Shown: positions 1 to 7,423, counted from the stretch's first letter. The stretch: DNA of 14,949 nt from M3007 sp046299435 (GCA_046299435.1 JBKBIC010000124.1:1-14949); one strand, 5' to 3'. Numbers and translations: made by a program. Notes: generated by a model from the letters alone, not told the origin.

Positions 1-275
1 CCCGGCAGCAAATCCTCAAAATCGTGCTGATGCTCGCCATGATTCCCCTGACCACGTTCTTGGTCAACGGCCTCAACCACTTCATGCTACAAATCGAGGA
101 ACACACTTGGGACCCGATAACCGGCCACCTTCCGGCTTATCAAAAAAAATCCACCGAAGATTACATCTGGGGCGAGATGCTTTTTTTTGCCGTCGGCAGC
201 ATCATCAGCGCGCCCGTTTTTGCCGTTCGTTTGATGATTTCCATTTGGCGGGTACGCAACCGAAACACGGTTTAA
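1..275 (+). CDS. C-terminal part of an unknown small membrane protein (5' end outside window)
   Basis: The frame is open from the first bases of the window to a TAA at 273-275, so the true start lies upstream. About 90 residues are visible. There are two hydrophobic stretches, one near the visible start (MLMLAMIPLTTFLV) and one near the end (MLFFAVGSIISAPVFAV). A polar loop between them holds acidic and aromatic residues, and the tail is basic (RVRNRN). This is the pattern of an inner-membrane protein with at least two membrane segments. I do not recognise the family and assign no function. It precedes the ComF gene on the same strand with about 130 bases between, so co-transcription is possible but not shown. 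Confidence 0.6.
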   Translation, partial: RQQILKIVLMLAMIPLTTFLVNGLNHFMLQIEEHTWDPITGHLPAYQKKSTEDYIWGEMLFFAVGSIISAPVFAVRLMISIWRVRNRNTV

Positions 276-407
276 AAACATCTTAAGCCATTGTTTTTCA
301 GGCATTTGAAAAACAAATTTCCATTTATTCAGGTTTAAAAAATGACTGCCTGCGGGGCGCAACCCGAAGCACAGGCCAATATTTTCGCAGCCCAAGCTCC
401 TGCGAAC

Positions 408-1124
408 ATGAACCTTGCCCTGCCGCCCTTTCTGCCCTCGCTGCACAATTTCCTGAACCTGTTTTTCCCGCAAACCTGCGTGGCCTGCGGCCTCGAACCG
501 CCTGCCCCGGCCAGCTGTTTTTGTCGCAGCTGCCAGACCAACCTGCTTCCGACGGGCCAGCATCTCCTCCGCGAAAACGAGTTCTCCCAACGTTTTTGGG
601 GCCTGCTACCCATCCAAGCGGGCGCGGCTATGTTCCATTTTGTGAAAAAAAGCCCCGTGCAACGAGCTTTGCACCAGTTGAAATACCGCAACCGCGCCGA
701 CGTGGGCCTGAAAATCGGTCGCCAATTCGGTAGGCAGCTGCTCCAGTCCGAGTTGTTCCGGCCTGTGGATGTCATCGTGCCCGTGCCGCTTCACCCCAAA
801 AAGGAGCGGATACGCGGCTACAACCAAAGCGCGAAATTTGCCGAAGGCTTGGGCGAAGCCATGCAAAAACCTGTTGAAAATCAAGCACTTGCGCGTCAAG
901 TTTTCTCTCAATCCCAGACGCAAAAAAGCCGCAGCGAACGCTTCCAAAATGTCGGTGCAGCCTTCGTCCTGAAAAAACGCGCTCCACTGGAAGGCAAGAA
1001 CGTCCTGCTCGTGGACGACGTGCTGACCACCGGCGCGACCCTCGAAAGTTGCGGTCGGCAAATACTGGAAGTGCCCGGCACCCGCCTTTTCCTCGCCACC
1101 ATCGCCATCGCGGAGCGTGGCTGA
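408..1124 (+). CDS. ComF family phosphoribosyltransferase-like protein
   Basis: This 238-residue protein has the two marks of the ComF family. Near the N-terminus is a CxxC...CxxC zinc-ribbon-like motif (C24, C27, C39, C42), and near the C-terminus is a type I phosphoribosyltransferase PRPP-binding loop (VLLVDDVLTTGATL, residues 199-212). Between them is the conserved VPVPLHPKK..RGYNQS region. ComF proteins take part in uptake or processing of transforming DNA in naturally competent bacteria. Many bacteria without known competence also carry them, so the role here is open. The frame extends upstream to an ATG at 342, adding 22 residues of no recognisable character. I prefer the ATG at 408 because the protein then has the usual family length and begins shortly before the first Cys pair. 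Confidence 0.9.
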   Translation: MNLALPPFLPSLHNFLNLFFPQTCVACGLEPPAPASCFCRSCQTNLLPTGQHLLRENEFSQRFWGLLPIQAGAAMFHFVKKSPVQRALHQLKYRNRADVGLKIGRQFGRQLLQSELFRPVDVIVPVPLHPKKERIRGYNQSAKFAEGLGEAMQKPVENQALARQVFSQSQTQKSRSERFQNVGAAFVLKKRAPLEGKNVLLVDDVLTTGATLESCGRQILEVPGTRLFLATIAIAERG

Positions 1125-1130
1125 AGAGAG

Positions 1131-1183
1131 TTGAAGCGAGGAAAAGTTGAATCACAACCTTTTCAACCCCTTTCAACGCTTCA
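1131..1183. repeat. Imperfect inverted repeat after comF, possible terminator
   Basis: The spacer after the ComF stop contains nested complementary words. TGAAGCG (1132-1138) faces CGCTTCA (1177-1183). Inside, GAAAAGTTG (1141-1149) faces CAACcTTTTC (1155-1164) around a 5-base loop, with one bulged C. The hexamer TTCAAC recurs three times further on, to about 1197. It may end the ComF transcript or may be a low-complexity spacer repeat. There is no clean U-tract. Confidence 0.35.
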
Positions 1184-1285
1184 GCTCCATCTTCAACTTT
1201 CATCAACCATTGGCAATTTTCAATCTTTCAAAACCAGCGCATCCGGTGCGGCAGGTATCTTTCGCCACGCTAATCCACTGTCCCG

Positions 1286-3079
1286 ATGCCCAAACCTTTC
1301 TGTGCTTTTGCCGCAGCGTTCCTGTGCTGTGCCGCGCTCGCCGCGCAGGTCAGCCGATTTGACCTTGACGAGGAAAAATGGGAGGCAAACATTGACGCGG
1401 TGGGGCACATCGTCCATTTCGACCCTTCGCGGGGCAATCCTGCGCCGAGCATCTTCGCCGACGACAGCGACACCGGGCAGCCGTGGTACTTCGTCGCGCC
1501 GGATTGTTTCCTCGGCAACCGGGCCTACACATACGGCGACTCGCTCAAATACGACCTGCTCATTGTGCAGTTCAGCCAAACACCGTACACCAACGACATC
1601 ATCATCCGGGGCGCGGACGGCACGACGATTGTCCGAAATCATGGCTTTAACCCGACGGTCAATAAATGGACGCATTTTGCTGTGCGATTGACCGAAAATG
1701 ATTGGCACCTGGACGCTGGCAACGGCCCCAACCCCACCCAAACCCAGTTCAAGCAGGTGCTTTCCAACATTGCCAGCCTCGAAATCCGGGGCGAATACCG
1801 GACGGGCTTCGACCGCGCATGGCTCGACAATGTGTGGATGGGCGAGGTGCCGGACACGACCATCTCGGCCACGATTTGCCAAAACGAAGTGTTCCAAATC
1901 GGAGATTACAAGCACTCTACGCCCGGCACTTTTTTGGACGAACTGGAAGACCTGAACGGCTGCGACAGCCTGCTCGTGACGCTGCATCTGACTGTAAATC
2001 AAGCGTTTTCATCTTTGCAAAAAACGGGCTTCTGCCCCGGCGGGTCGGTCGTTTTGCCCGATGGCTCGGTGGCTTCAGCGGCTGGTTTTTTCCCGTTCGC
2101 GTACACTGCTGCGAACGGTTGCGACAGCACGGTCATCGTGCAAGTGGAGGCTTGGCCGAACCAAATCGCCAACCTCAAAACATCCATCTGCGAGGGCGAA
2201 AAATTCACACTGCCCGATGGCTCGACAACCGACCAACCGGGCAGCTACCAGTTCCAATTGCAAACCGTACATGGCTGCGACAGCTTGCTGAGCATCGAAA
2301 TTTCAAAATACGACACTGCTTGGCTGGCCTCCTCGGCGGTGATTTGCGGCGGCGAGATTTTCACGATGCCCGACGGCTCGGCAGCCACCGAACCGGGTGT
2401 TTACCAGTTCAAGTTCCAGACCCCGCACGGCTGCGACAGCACGATGGTTGTGGCGTTGGAAGTGACCGATTCATCGTTGACAATCAACGAGTTAGACCGC
2501 TGCGCGGGTGAGGCGGTGCTGCTCCCAGACGGGCAATGGGCCGACGAAACGGGCATTCATATTTTCAGGTACCCGAATTTTTTGGGCTGCGACAGCACGC
2601 TCGTTTTCGACCTGCGTTTCCACCCAAAATACGACACGCTGCTCGTCGTCGTGCTGCCCGAAGGCACTCCGTACCGCCTGCCCGACGGCTCGACGGTGCG
2701 CGACACGACCCTCGAAAAAACCTACCGATTCGCCACGCCCTTCGGCTGCGATAGCGTGGTGACGGTGCGGCTCGACTATATTTTTTACAAAGTGTTCATT
2801 CCCAATGTGTTCAGCCCGGAGGGCGACGGCGTAAACGATTTTTTCACGCTGTTCACGAACGAGGACGCGCACGAAATCCGCCACCTCAACATCTACGACC
2901 GCTGGGGCGAGCACGTCTTTGAAAAACACCACTTCGCACCGAACGACGAGCGGCTGGGCTGGGACGGTACGTTCCGGGGCAGGCCCGTGCTGCCGGGCGT
3001 GTTCGCGTGGTGGGCCGAGGTGGAGTTCGTGGACGGGCGGGTGCTGCGCTTCGAGGGCGATGTCACGGTGCTGCGCTGA
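1286..3079 (+). CDS. Secreted laminin-B domain protein with six GCDS repeats and T9SS type B C-terminal sorting domain
   Basis: This 597-residue protein appears to be exported. Residues 1-20 form a signal peptide, with likely cleavage after ALAA. Residues about 25-185 fit a laminin B (domain IV) fold, with WYFVAPDCFLGN, WTHFAVRL, VLSNIASLEIRGEY and LDNVWMG. Residues about 190-500 hold six repeats of about 52 residues, each ending in GCDS (starts at 225, 278, 330, 382, 434, 487). Residues about 503-597 form the gliding-motility-associated C-terminal domain (IPNVFSPEGDGVNDFF, LNIYDRWGEHVFE, GWDGTFRG), the signal for secretion and cell-surface or extracellular delivery by the type IX secretion system. 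The ligand is unknown; laminin B modules suggest carbohydrate or matrix binding. A TAnnTTTG-like box with one mismatch (TATCTTTC, 1256-1263) precedes the ATG. Confidence 0.9.
   Translation: MPKPFCAFAAAFLCCAALAAQVSRFDLDEEKWEANIDAVGHIVHFDPSRGNPAPSIFADDSDTGQPWYFVAPDCFLGNRAYTYGDSLKYDLLIVQFSQTPYTNDIIIRGADGTTIVRNHGFNPTVNKWTHFAVRLTENDWHLDAGNGPNPTQTQFKQVLSNIASLEIRGEYRTGFDRAWLDNVWMGEVPDTTISATICQNEVFQIGDYKHSTPGTFLDELEDLNGCDSLLVTLHLTVNQAFSSLQKTGFCPGGSVVLPDGSVASAAGFFPFAYTAANGCDSTVIVQVEAWPNQIANLKTSICEGEKFTLPDGSTTDQPGSYQFQLQTVHGCDSLLSIEISKYDTAWLASSAVICGGEIFTMPDGSAATEPGVYQFKFQTPHGCDSTMVVALEVTDSSLTINELDRCAGEAVLLPDGQWADETGIHIFRYPNFLGCDSTLVFDLRFHPKYDTLLVVVLPEGTPYRLPDGSTVRDTTLEKTYRFATPFGCDSVVTVRLDYIFYKVFIPNVFSPEGDGVNDFFTLFTNEDAHEIRHLNIYDRWGEHVFEKHHFAPNDERLGWDGTFRGRPVLPGVFAWWAEVEFVDGRVLRFEGDVTVLR
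1862..2785 (+). repeat. Six coding repeats of about 52 codons (GCDS repeats)
   Basis: Six tandem modules lie within the laminin-B/T9SS protein. A typical unit has a Cys near its start, then (M/L)PDG, an aromatic strand, then GCDS followed by a hydrophobic strand. The Cys pairs are C198/C226, C250/C279, C302/C331, C354/C383 and C406/C435, spaced 28 or 29 residues apart. The sixth unit keeps C488 but has lost its partner. The units are diverged at DNA level, so the expansion is not recent. Confidence 0.85.
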
Positions 3080-3143
3080 CGGCAAACTTCACAAAGACTT
3101 CAACTGCGGCAGCGGGCCGTTCCGGGCGGCAACTCGTTCATTT

Positions 3144-3164
3144 GCAGGCTTTTAAACAGCCTGC
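3144..3164 (+). other. Small perfect hairpin just before the ATP-grasp gene start
   Basis: GCAGGCT (3144-3150) and AGCCTGC (3158-3164) form a 7-bp stem with a 7-base loop (TTTAAAC). The stem ends four bases before the ATG at 3169. It could be the end of the upstream transcript or a structure in the leader affecting initiation. No U-tract follows. Confidence 0.35.
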
Positions 3165-3168
3165 GCTC

Positions 3169-4284
3169 ATGCCCACTTCGCCCGAAGCGACTATCCAATA
3201 CCGCCCGCAAACTGCCCCGACCCCATTCCAAAATTGGCTCGACAAAGCCGCCGCCCGGCTGACCGATTGGGAGCAATGGCCCTGGAAAGTGTTTTATTTC
3301 CCGCTGTTTTTCACATGGGCTTGGCACTGCTTGCGGGCGCGTTCGCTGTGGTTTTTCAGTGCGTCCAACCCGACGCTGACCTTCGGTGGCTTCGAGGGCG
3401 AGGGCAAAAAAGAGATGTACGCCCAGCTGCCGCCCGGCTCGTTCCCGACCACTGTTTATGTGCTGCCCAGCGAGGACTTCGAGTCCGCGAAAGCGAAAAT
3501 TGCGGCGGCGGGTTTGGCATACCCTTTCGCCGTGAAGCCTGACGCGGGCATGAAGGGCTTGCTTTTCCGAAAAATAGAAAACGAGGCGCAACTGCTTGAT
3601 TATCACAGCCGTATCCCCGTCGAATACCTCGTGCAGGCGTGGGTGGATTTGCCCGTCGAGTTGAGCGTTTTTTATGTGCGACACCCGACGGAGCAGCGCG
3701 GCGCGATAACTGGCATGACCGAAAAAGAGCTCTTGCACGTCGTCGGCGACGGCCAATCCACACTTTGGGAATTGATTTTGGAGAACCCGCGCGCCCGCGA
3801 TTACCGCCCGGAGATGCGGCAAAAGCACGAGGCCATGCTTTCCAAAATCCTGCCCAAAGGCGAAATTTTCCTGCTCGCCATCGCAGCCAACCGCAACCGG
3901 GGGGCAAGGCTGCACAACCAGAAACACTTGATTGACAGGGAGTTGCTTGGTTTTTTCGACCATCTGAGCCATCACAGCGGCGCGTTTTTTTATGGCCGCT
4001 ACGATATCAAATGCACGTCGGTCGAGGATTTGAAACAGGGGAAAAATTACAGCATCCTCGAATTCAACGGCGCGGGCGCGGCTCCCAACCACATTTACCA
4101 TTGCGGCCTGACGGTTTGGGCAGCGTGGGCCGAAATCCGGCGGCACTGGTGTTTGCTGGCCGATATCAGTGCCCACAATCATCGGCATGGGCATCGTTGC
4201 TGGCCGTTTTGGGAGGGGTTGCGCTACCTTCGTGCGGCTCGGCGGCATTTTGCACTGCTGAAAAAAATTGACTCGATGATTTGA
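3169..4284 (+). CDS. ATP-grasp domain protein, D-alanine-D-alanine ligase-like
   Basis: This 371-residue protein begins with a region rich in Trp and Phe (residues about 38-65), which may sit at the membrane. A predicted ATP-grasp domain covers about 85-300. Visible marks are a nucleotide-binding lysine in YPFAVKPDAGMKG (119-131), an ATP-contacting strand EYLVQAW, VVGDGQSTLWELI, a metal-binding Asp in GRYDIKCTS, and ILEFNGAGAAPNHIY (276-290) with the E-x-N metal motif (E278, N280). ATP-grasp enzymes join a carboxylate to an amine or similar group through an acyl-phosphate. The substrate cannot be read from the sequence. The frame is open further upstream, but the ATG at 3169 avoids overlap with the preceding gene. 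The stop is 16 bases before the LysE-type exporter, implying co-transcription. Confidence 0.75.
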   Translation: MPTSPEATIQYRPQTAPTPFQNWLDKAAARLTDWEQWPWKVFYFPLFFTWAWHCLRARSLWFFSASNPTLTFGGFEGEGKKEMYAQLPPGSFPTTVYVLPSEDFESAKAKIAAAGLAYPFAVKPDAGMKGLLFRKIENEAQLLDYHSRIPVEYLVQAWVDLPVELSVFYVRHPTEQRGAITGMTEKELLHVVGDGQSTLWELILENPRARDYRPEMRQKHEAMLSKILPKGEIFLLAIAANRNRGARLHNQKHLIDRELLGFFDHLSHHSGAFFYGRYDIKCTSVEDLKQGKNYSILEFNGAGAAPNHIYHCGLTVWAAWAEIRRHWCLLADISAHNHRHGHRCWPFWEGLRYLRAARRHFALLKKIDSMI

Positions 4285-4300
4285 AATAGCCCCGCCTGCA

Positions 4301-4996
4301 ATGCTCAAAACCAGTTTCCTATCGTACCCGCGTTTTCATGGCCGCCGCCGCGTGTTTTTCACGGGTTTGGGGGTGAGTTTCGTGGGGTCGCTGCCCGTCG
4401 GGACGATGAACGTGGCGGTGCTGCACGTCGGGTTGGCGCAAGGGCTGGCAGCGGCATTCGAGTTCGCGCTTGGGGCCTTGCTCATCGAAATGGTGTTCGT
4501 GCGCGTCTCGCTGCTGGGCATGGGCTGGCTGAGCCGCCAGCAGCGGCTGTTCAGTGCGCTGAACTGGCTCACGGCGGCGGTGCTGGCCTCGCTGGCGTTC
4601 GGGAGTTTCAGGGCGGCGTTGCACCCGGCGGAGATTCACCCGGTTTACCTGTCGGGCGGGCTGTCGCCTTTTTTCATGGGCGTGTCATTCCGGCTGTTGA
4701 CCCCGACGCTCATCCCGTTTTGGTTGGGCTGGAACACGGTTTTGCTGGCAAAAAACATCTTGCTGCCGCTGGAAAGCTACTACAAACGCTACGTCCTCGG
4801 CATCGGCGTGGGCACGGTGTTGGCCTACGGCCTTTACGCTTCGGGCGGGCAATTCGCAGCAGGTTTTTTGGCCGGGCACCAAAGTTTGCTGAACTGGTGC
4901 GTGGGCGGCCTGTTCGCGGGCGCGGCCTTTTATCAGGCATGGAAAGCTGCCGGCGGACACGCCAAAAAACTGGAAAGCCGCCCGCCGACTGCCTAA
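4301..4996 (+). CDS. LysE-type amino-acid exporter family protein
   Basis: This 231-residue protein has about six hydrophobic segments and the N-terminal signature region GSLPVGTMNVAVL, equivalent to the G-x-x-P-G motif of LysE/RhtB exporters. That family exports amino acids or related small solutes by exchange with protons. The pattern of segments fits: one at about 19-45, one at 48-70, one at 84-100, one around 120-150, one at 165-185 and one at 195-212. The first 17 residues are basic and not typical; a GTG at 4352 would give a start closer to the family norm. It follows the ATP-grasp gene by 16 bases. Its stop lies one base from the stop of the convergent uridine kinase gene. The substrate is unknown. 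Confidence 0.75.
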   Translation: MLKTSFLSYPRFHGRRRVFFTGLGVSFVGSLPVGTMNVAVLHVGLAQGLAAAFEFALGALLIEMVFVRVSLLGMGWLSRQQRLFSALNWLTAAVLASLAFGSFRAALHPAEIHPVYLSGGLSPFFMGVSFRLLTPTLIPFWLGWNTVLLAKNILLPLESYYKRYVLGIGVGTVLAYGLYASGGQFAAGFLAGHQSLLNWCVGGLFAGAAFYQAWKAAGGHAKKLESRPPTA

Positions 4997-4997
4997 A

Positions 4998-5612
4998 TCA
5001 CTTCGTCAACGATTTCAAAAAGCCCGACACGACTGCCAGCCCGCGCTCGAAATCATGGTTGTTGTTGATGACCACATCGGCTTCGTCCTTGTACGGCTGG
5101 ATGTATTTCTCGAACGACGGCAGGACGTGGTGCTGGTATTTGTACAGCACATCCTCGATGGGGTAGCCGCGCTCCACTTGGTCGCGGTAAATGCGGCGGA
5201 TGACTTTCAGGTTTTCCTTCGCGTTGATGAAAATTTTGAGGTCGAGCATCGGCGCGATTTTCTTCAAATGGAAGACAAACAGGCCCTCGACGATGATGAC
5301 CGGGGCCGGGTGGAAGGTGAGCATCTTCGGTGTCTTGCCCGCTTGGTTGAACGTATATTCCTCTTTTTCAACGGTTTCGCCAGCCATGAGCCGCTCCACG
5401 TCGCGGCGAAAAGCCTTTTTGTCAAAAGACTTCGGCAGGTCGAAATTCTTCTCGCCTTGCTCGTCGGTGTGTTGTTGGTCGCGTGGGCGGTAGTAATCGT
5501 CCATGGAGACGATGCAAAGTTTGTCTTCGGGGAATTGCTCGCGGAGCCGCCGGATGAAACTGGTCTTGCCGCTGCCGCTGCCGCCTGCGATGCCGATGAG
5601 GAATGGGCGCAT
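4998..5612 (-). CDS. udk: Uridine kinase
   Basis: This 204-residue protein phosphorylates uridine or cytidine to UMP or CMP in pyrimidine salvage, in the cytoplasm. It carries the P-loop GGSGSGKT (residues 10-17), the SMDDYYRP motif (36-43) with the catalytic Asp, the VIIVEGLF strand (105-112) and the RRIYRDQVERG lid segment (129-139), all typical of the uridine kinase/phosphoribulokinase-like family. Length agrees with the family. The frame is open to an ATG at 5654, but the extra 14 residues come from a spacer sequence resembling one at 13130-13165. I therefore choose the ATG at 5612, three residues before the first beta strand. Confidence 0.92.
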   Translation of the reverse strand: MRPFLIGIAGGSGSGKTSFIRRLREQFPEDKLCIVSMDDYYRPRDQQHTDEQGEKNFDLPKSFDKKAFRRDVERLMAGETVEKEEYTFNQAGKTPKMLTFHPAPVIIVEGLFVFHLKKIAPMLDLKIFINAKENLKVIRRIYRDQVERGYPIEDVLYKYQHHVLPSFEKYIQPYKDEADVVINNNHDFERGLAVVSGFLKSLTK

Positions 5613-5655
5613 TTTTCTTGAAGTGATGGGCTGTGAGTGATGGACGATGAACAAA
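5613..5655 (-). repeat. Spacer repeat upstream of udk, related to 13130-13165
   Basis: Read on the minus strand, this segment contains TCATC, ATCACTCA and CATCACTTCAA. The same words come in the same order and almost the same spacing on the plus strand at about 13135-13163, with roughly 80 per cent identity over 36 bases by eye. Here it ends at the udk start; there it ends at the stop of the oxidoreductase gene. A weaker relative lies at 14310-14345. Origin and function are unknown. Confidence 0.45.
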
Positions 5656-5698
5656 CGGGGCGAAAAGTCCGCAATTTTTGCAAATCGGCTGTTCGTTC

Positions 5699-5722
5699 GC
5701 GGCCTCGGTTTTGGGTGGCCGC
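5699..5722 (-). terminator. Possible weak terminator hairpin after the LAS peptidase gene
   Basis: GCGGCC (5699-5704) and GGCCGC (5717-5722) form a 6-bp GC stem with a 12-base loop, a few bases past the stop codon on the minus strand. There is no U-tract, so termination is only a guess. Confidence 0.25.
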
Positions 5723-5729
5723 CACAGTT

Positions 5730-6548
5730 TTACAGTTGCACATGGATGTGGTCGTCGTGGCGGGCGGCTTTGCAGCCCTGCCGACGGAGCTTGTCGAAGC
5801 CCTCCAAGCCCAACCTTGTTTTCAGGTGCGGCTCGATGAGAATTTTTCCAACTGATTGGTTTTCAGCGAATAAGCGCACCAACTCTCGGTTTTTGTCGAG
5901 GTCGAAAACGTAGTTGTCCGGGTTGAAAAATGGTTCGGCCAATTGCTTGCACAGCGAGATGTACCAGTAGCCTTTGCCCATGCAAATCTTGTTATAGTCG
6001 TGCTCCCCCGGCTGGGCTTCGGCGCAAACGCCGTAGCCAAATGGCGAGGGCGTTCCGTGCGTGGGCTGCCCAGTTTGGGCTTCGTTCCAGAAAAAAGCGA
6101 GGTCAATCTTTTGGCCGTCGCGGTGGCTGAAATGCGGTTCGAGCGGATAGCCTTCGATGAACGGGAAACAAGCGTCCAAGTACCAAATCACCGCACCCGG
6201 ATATTTGGCCTGCAATTGTTCGGCGACGGCTTCGACGGCGGTTTTCAGTTCGGGGCGGACGTAGTTCCGGTTGAATAAAAAGAAGCAAATGCTTTCGGGC
6301 CGCAGGTGTGGGTTCGAGATCAACGGCAATCGCACACGGCCAAATTTTGCAGCCAATGGTGGCACGACGAAAAACGTGGCGAGCAAATACAACCCAGTGA
6401 AAATTGCTGGCGTGGCAAACCGAAATCTTCGTTTTTGGAAAGCCAAATACTTGATAATCAATGCGATGAGCCAAATTAACCCTCCCACTTGCGTCAGCAA
6501 AGTGAGCAGCACGATGGCAAATGTGTGGCCGATGGTTTTCCAGAACAT
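5730..6548 (-). CDS. Membrane-anchored LAS-type (MepA-like) metallopeptidase
   Basis: This 272-residue protein has two membrane segments (residues about 8-33 and 46-66) followed by a soluble domain. The soluble domain shows zinc-ligand spacing typical of LAS peptidases (lysostaphin, D-Ala-D-Ala peptidase, hedgehog group). SHRDGQKID gives H142 and D149, seven residues apart as in VanX and MepA. HDDHIHV near the C-terminus gives H264, H267 and H269, matching the H-x-x-H-x-H pattern of MepA (penicillin-insensitive murein endopeptidase). The family cleaves peptide bonds in peptidoglycan stem peptides or cross-links. An envelope role is an inference from this and the membrane anchor. The frame extends to a TTG at 6563; the ATG at 6548 is preferred. 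It stands alone between udk and the Hsp20 cluster. Confidence 0.65.
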   Translation of the reverse strand: MFWKTIGHTFAIVLLTLLTQVGGLIWLIALIIKYLAFQKRRFRFATPAIFTGLYLLATFFVVPPLAAKFGRVRLPLISNPHLRPESICFFLFNRNYVRPELKTAVEAVAEQLQAKYPGAVIWYLDACFPFIEGYPLEPHFSHRDGQKIDLAFFWNEAQTGQPTHGTPSPFGYGVCAEAQPGEHDYNKICMGKGYWYISLCKQLAEPFFNPDNYVFDLDKNRELVRLFAENQSVGKILIEPHLKTRLGLEGFDKLRRQGCKAARHDDHIHVQL

Positions 6549-6583
6549 GGGCTTGGCAGGCAAATTTTCGCCCGAAAGTAAAT

Positions 6584-6616
6584 CGCCCCGACCGCAAACA
6601 AGTTGCAGCCGGGGCG
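6584..6616 (-). terminator. Probable terminator of the Hsp20 transcript
   Basis: CGCCCCG (6584-6590) and CGGGGCG (6610-6616) form a 7-bp stem, with an inner 4-bp stem GCAA/TTGC. On the minus strand it is followed by GATTTACTTT. It lies about 30 bases past the Hsp20 stop and before the LAS peptidase start. The GC stem and placement fit an intrinsic terminator, though the T-run is imperfect. Confidence 0.45.
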
Positions 6617-6646
6617 TTCGATAGAATTTGCCTCGCCGACGGGCGG

Positions 6647-7081
6647 TTATGCCACCGAGACGTTTTGCCCGGCTGCGCCCGGCAATTTCGGCAGCGTCAG
6701 CACCAGCACGCCGTCGGTGTAGCGGGCCGCGATTGCGTCGGTGTCCACTTTGCCATTGAGCAAAAATTGCCGCTCGAACGGTGCTTGCGGATGCTCGCGG
6801 TGCAGCCAGTTTTCGCGGGTTGCCGCATCATTTTCGACTTGTGAACGAACGGTGAGGACATCGCCCGAAACATTGACCTGAAAGGCATCTTTGTTCAAAC
6901 CGGGCGCGAACACGAAGATTTCGTACCAGTCTTGGCTTTCGCGGATGTTGACCGGGATGCTCGCCGAGCCGCCCGGCCAGCCGCCGAAATGTTTGGCAAA
7001 CCGGCCCCAGCCGGGGTGTGCGTGGCCGCCGAAGCGACCGTGTTGGAAGCCCGACGTGCGGGCGTTATGTGCGTAACACAT
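6647..7081 (-). CDS. Small heat shock protein, Hsp20/alpha-crystallin family
   Basis: This 144-residue holdase chaperone would bind unfolding proteins without ATP in the cytoplasm. The alpha-crystallin domain runs from about residue 41 (SIPVNIRES) to 135. It includes the strand DWYEIFVFAPGLNKDAFQV and the family signature DGVLVLTLPK (123-132). The short N-terminal arm (1-37) is rich in Gly, His, Phe and Trp, which is normal in its aromatic content but unusually His-rich. The C-terminal tail lacks a clear I-x-I motif; NVSVA is the nearest candidate. It is the last gene of the sigma-factor cluster, 48 bases after the 97-aa membrane protein gene. I see no promoter of its own in that gap, so it is probably transcribed from the element at 7490-7515. 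Confidence 0.9.
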   Translation of the reverse strand: MCYAHNARTSGFQHGRFGGHAHPGWGRFAKHFGGWPGGSASIPVNIRESQDWYEIFVFAPGLNKDAFQVNVSGDVLTVRSQVENDAATRENWLHREHPQAPFERQFLLNGKVDTDAIAARYTDGVLVLTLPKLPGAAGQNVSVA

Positions 7082-7129
7082 GATGATGTTGAATTTGAAA
7101 GTGAAAAATTTGGGTTGCTTGGTTGGGGG

Positions 7130-7423
7130 TTACAGCACTTCGATGTGCCGTGCAAAGGGCTGTTTTTCAGTGCGTTGGAACGAGTGCGGGTCGAGCGGTT
7201 GGGCATTCATGTGGCCACCGAACTGCATCGGGTATTGGCTGGCATGGCTGAAATTTTGCCATTGATGGCCATGCATGGAGGCCGCGAGGCTGCCAGCGCG
7301 GAACACCAAAAACAGGGTGCCGAGGACTGCTGCCGCCGCGATTGCGAAAAACAGCAGTTTCAAAAAGGTAATAAGGACTGCCGCGCCGAAGAGCAGCGCG
7401 AAGGCAAATTTTGCGGGACGCAT
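7130..7423 (-). CDS. Small membrane protein of unknown function with His-containing tail
   Basis: This 97-residue protein has one long hydrophobic region, residues about 5-42, enough for two membrane passes with a short turn at FLKLLFF. A polar tail of about 55 residues holds six histidines plus Gln and Met (for example MHGHQWQNFSH). I do not recognise a named family. Evidence that it is real includes the clear membrane topology, its place between a sigma-type promoter element and hsp20 on the same strand, and the absence of a better frame in this stretch. It probably forms a two-gene transcript with hsp20. The tail could bind metal or simply be low-complexity; nothing here decides this. Confidence 0.65.
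   Translation of the reverse strand: MRPAKFAFALLFGAAVLITFLKLLFFAIAAAAVLGTLFLVFRAGSLAASMHGHQWQNFSHASQYPMQFGGHMNAQPLDPHSFQRTEKQPFARHIEVL

Noticed and set aside
342..407. Upstream ATG at 342 as the start of the ComF gene
   Set aside because: It adds 22 residues without family similarity and makes the protein longer than usual. It cannot be excluded.
3100..4308. Long open frame of about 400 codons on the minus strand opposite the ATP-grasp gene
   Set aside because: It is antisense to a protein with clear ATP-grasp motifs, has no recognisable domain and is rich in Arg, His, Gln and Pro, as expected for the shadow of a GC-biased gene.
5613..5654. Upstream ATG at 5654 as the start of uridine kinase
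   Set aside because: The extra codons are made from a spacer repeat also found beside another gene, so they are probably not coding.
6571..6600. A third ECF-like promoter (AAAGTAAA followed by a GC-rich spacer) on the plus strand
   Set aside because: No CGTC box is found 16 bases further on, and no plus-strand gene follows.
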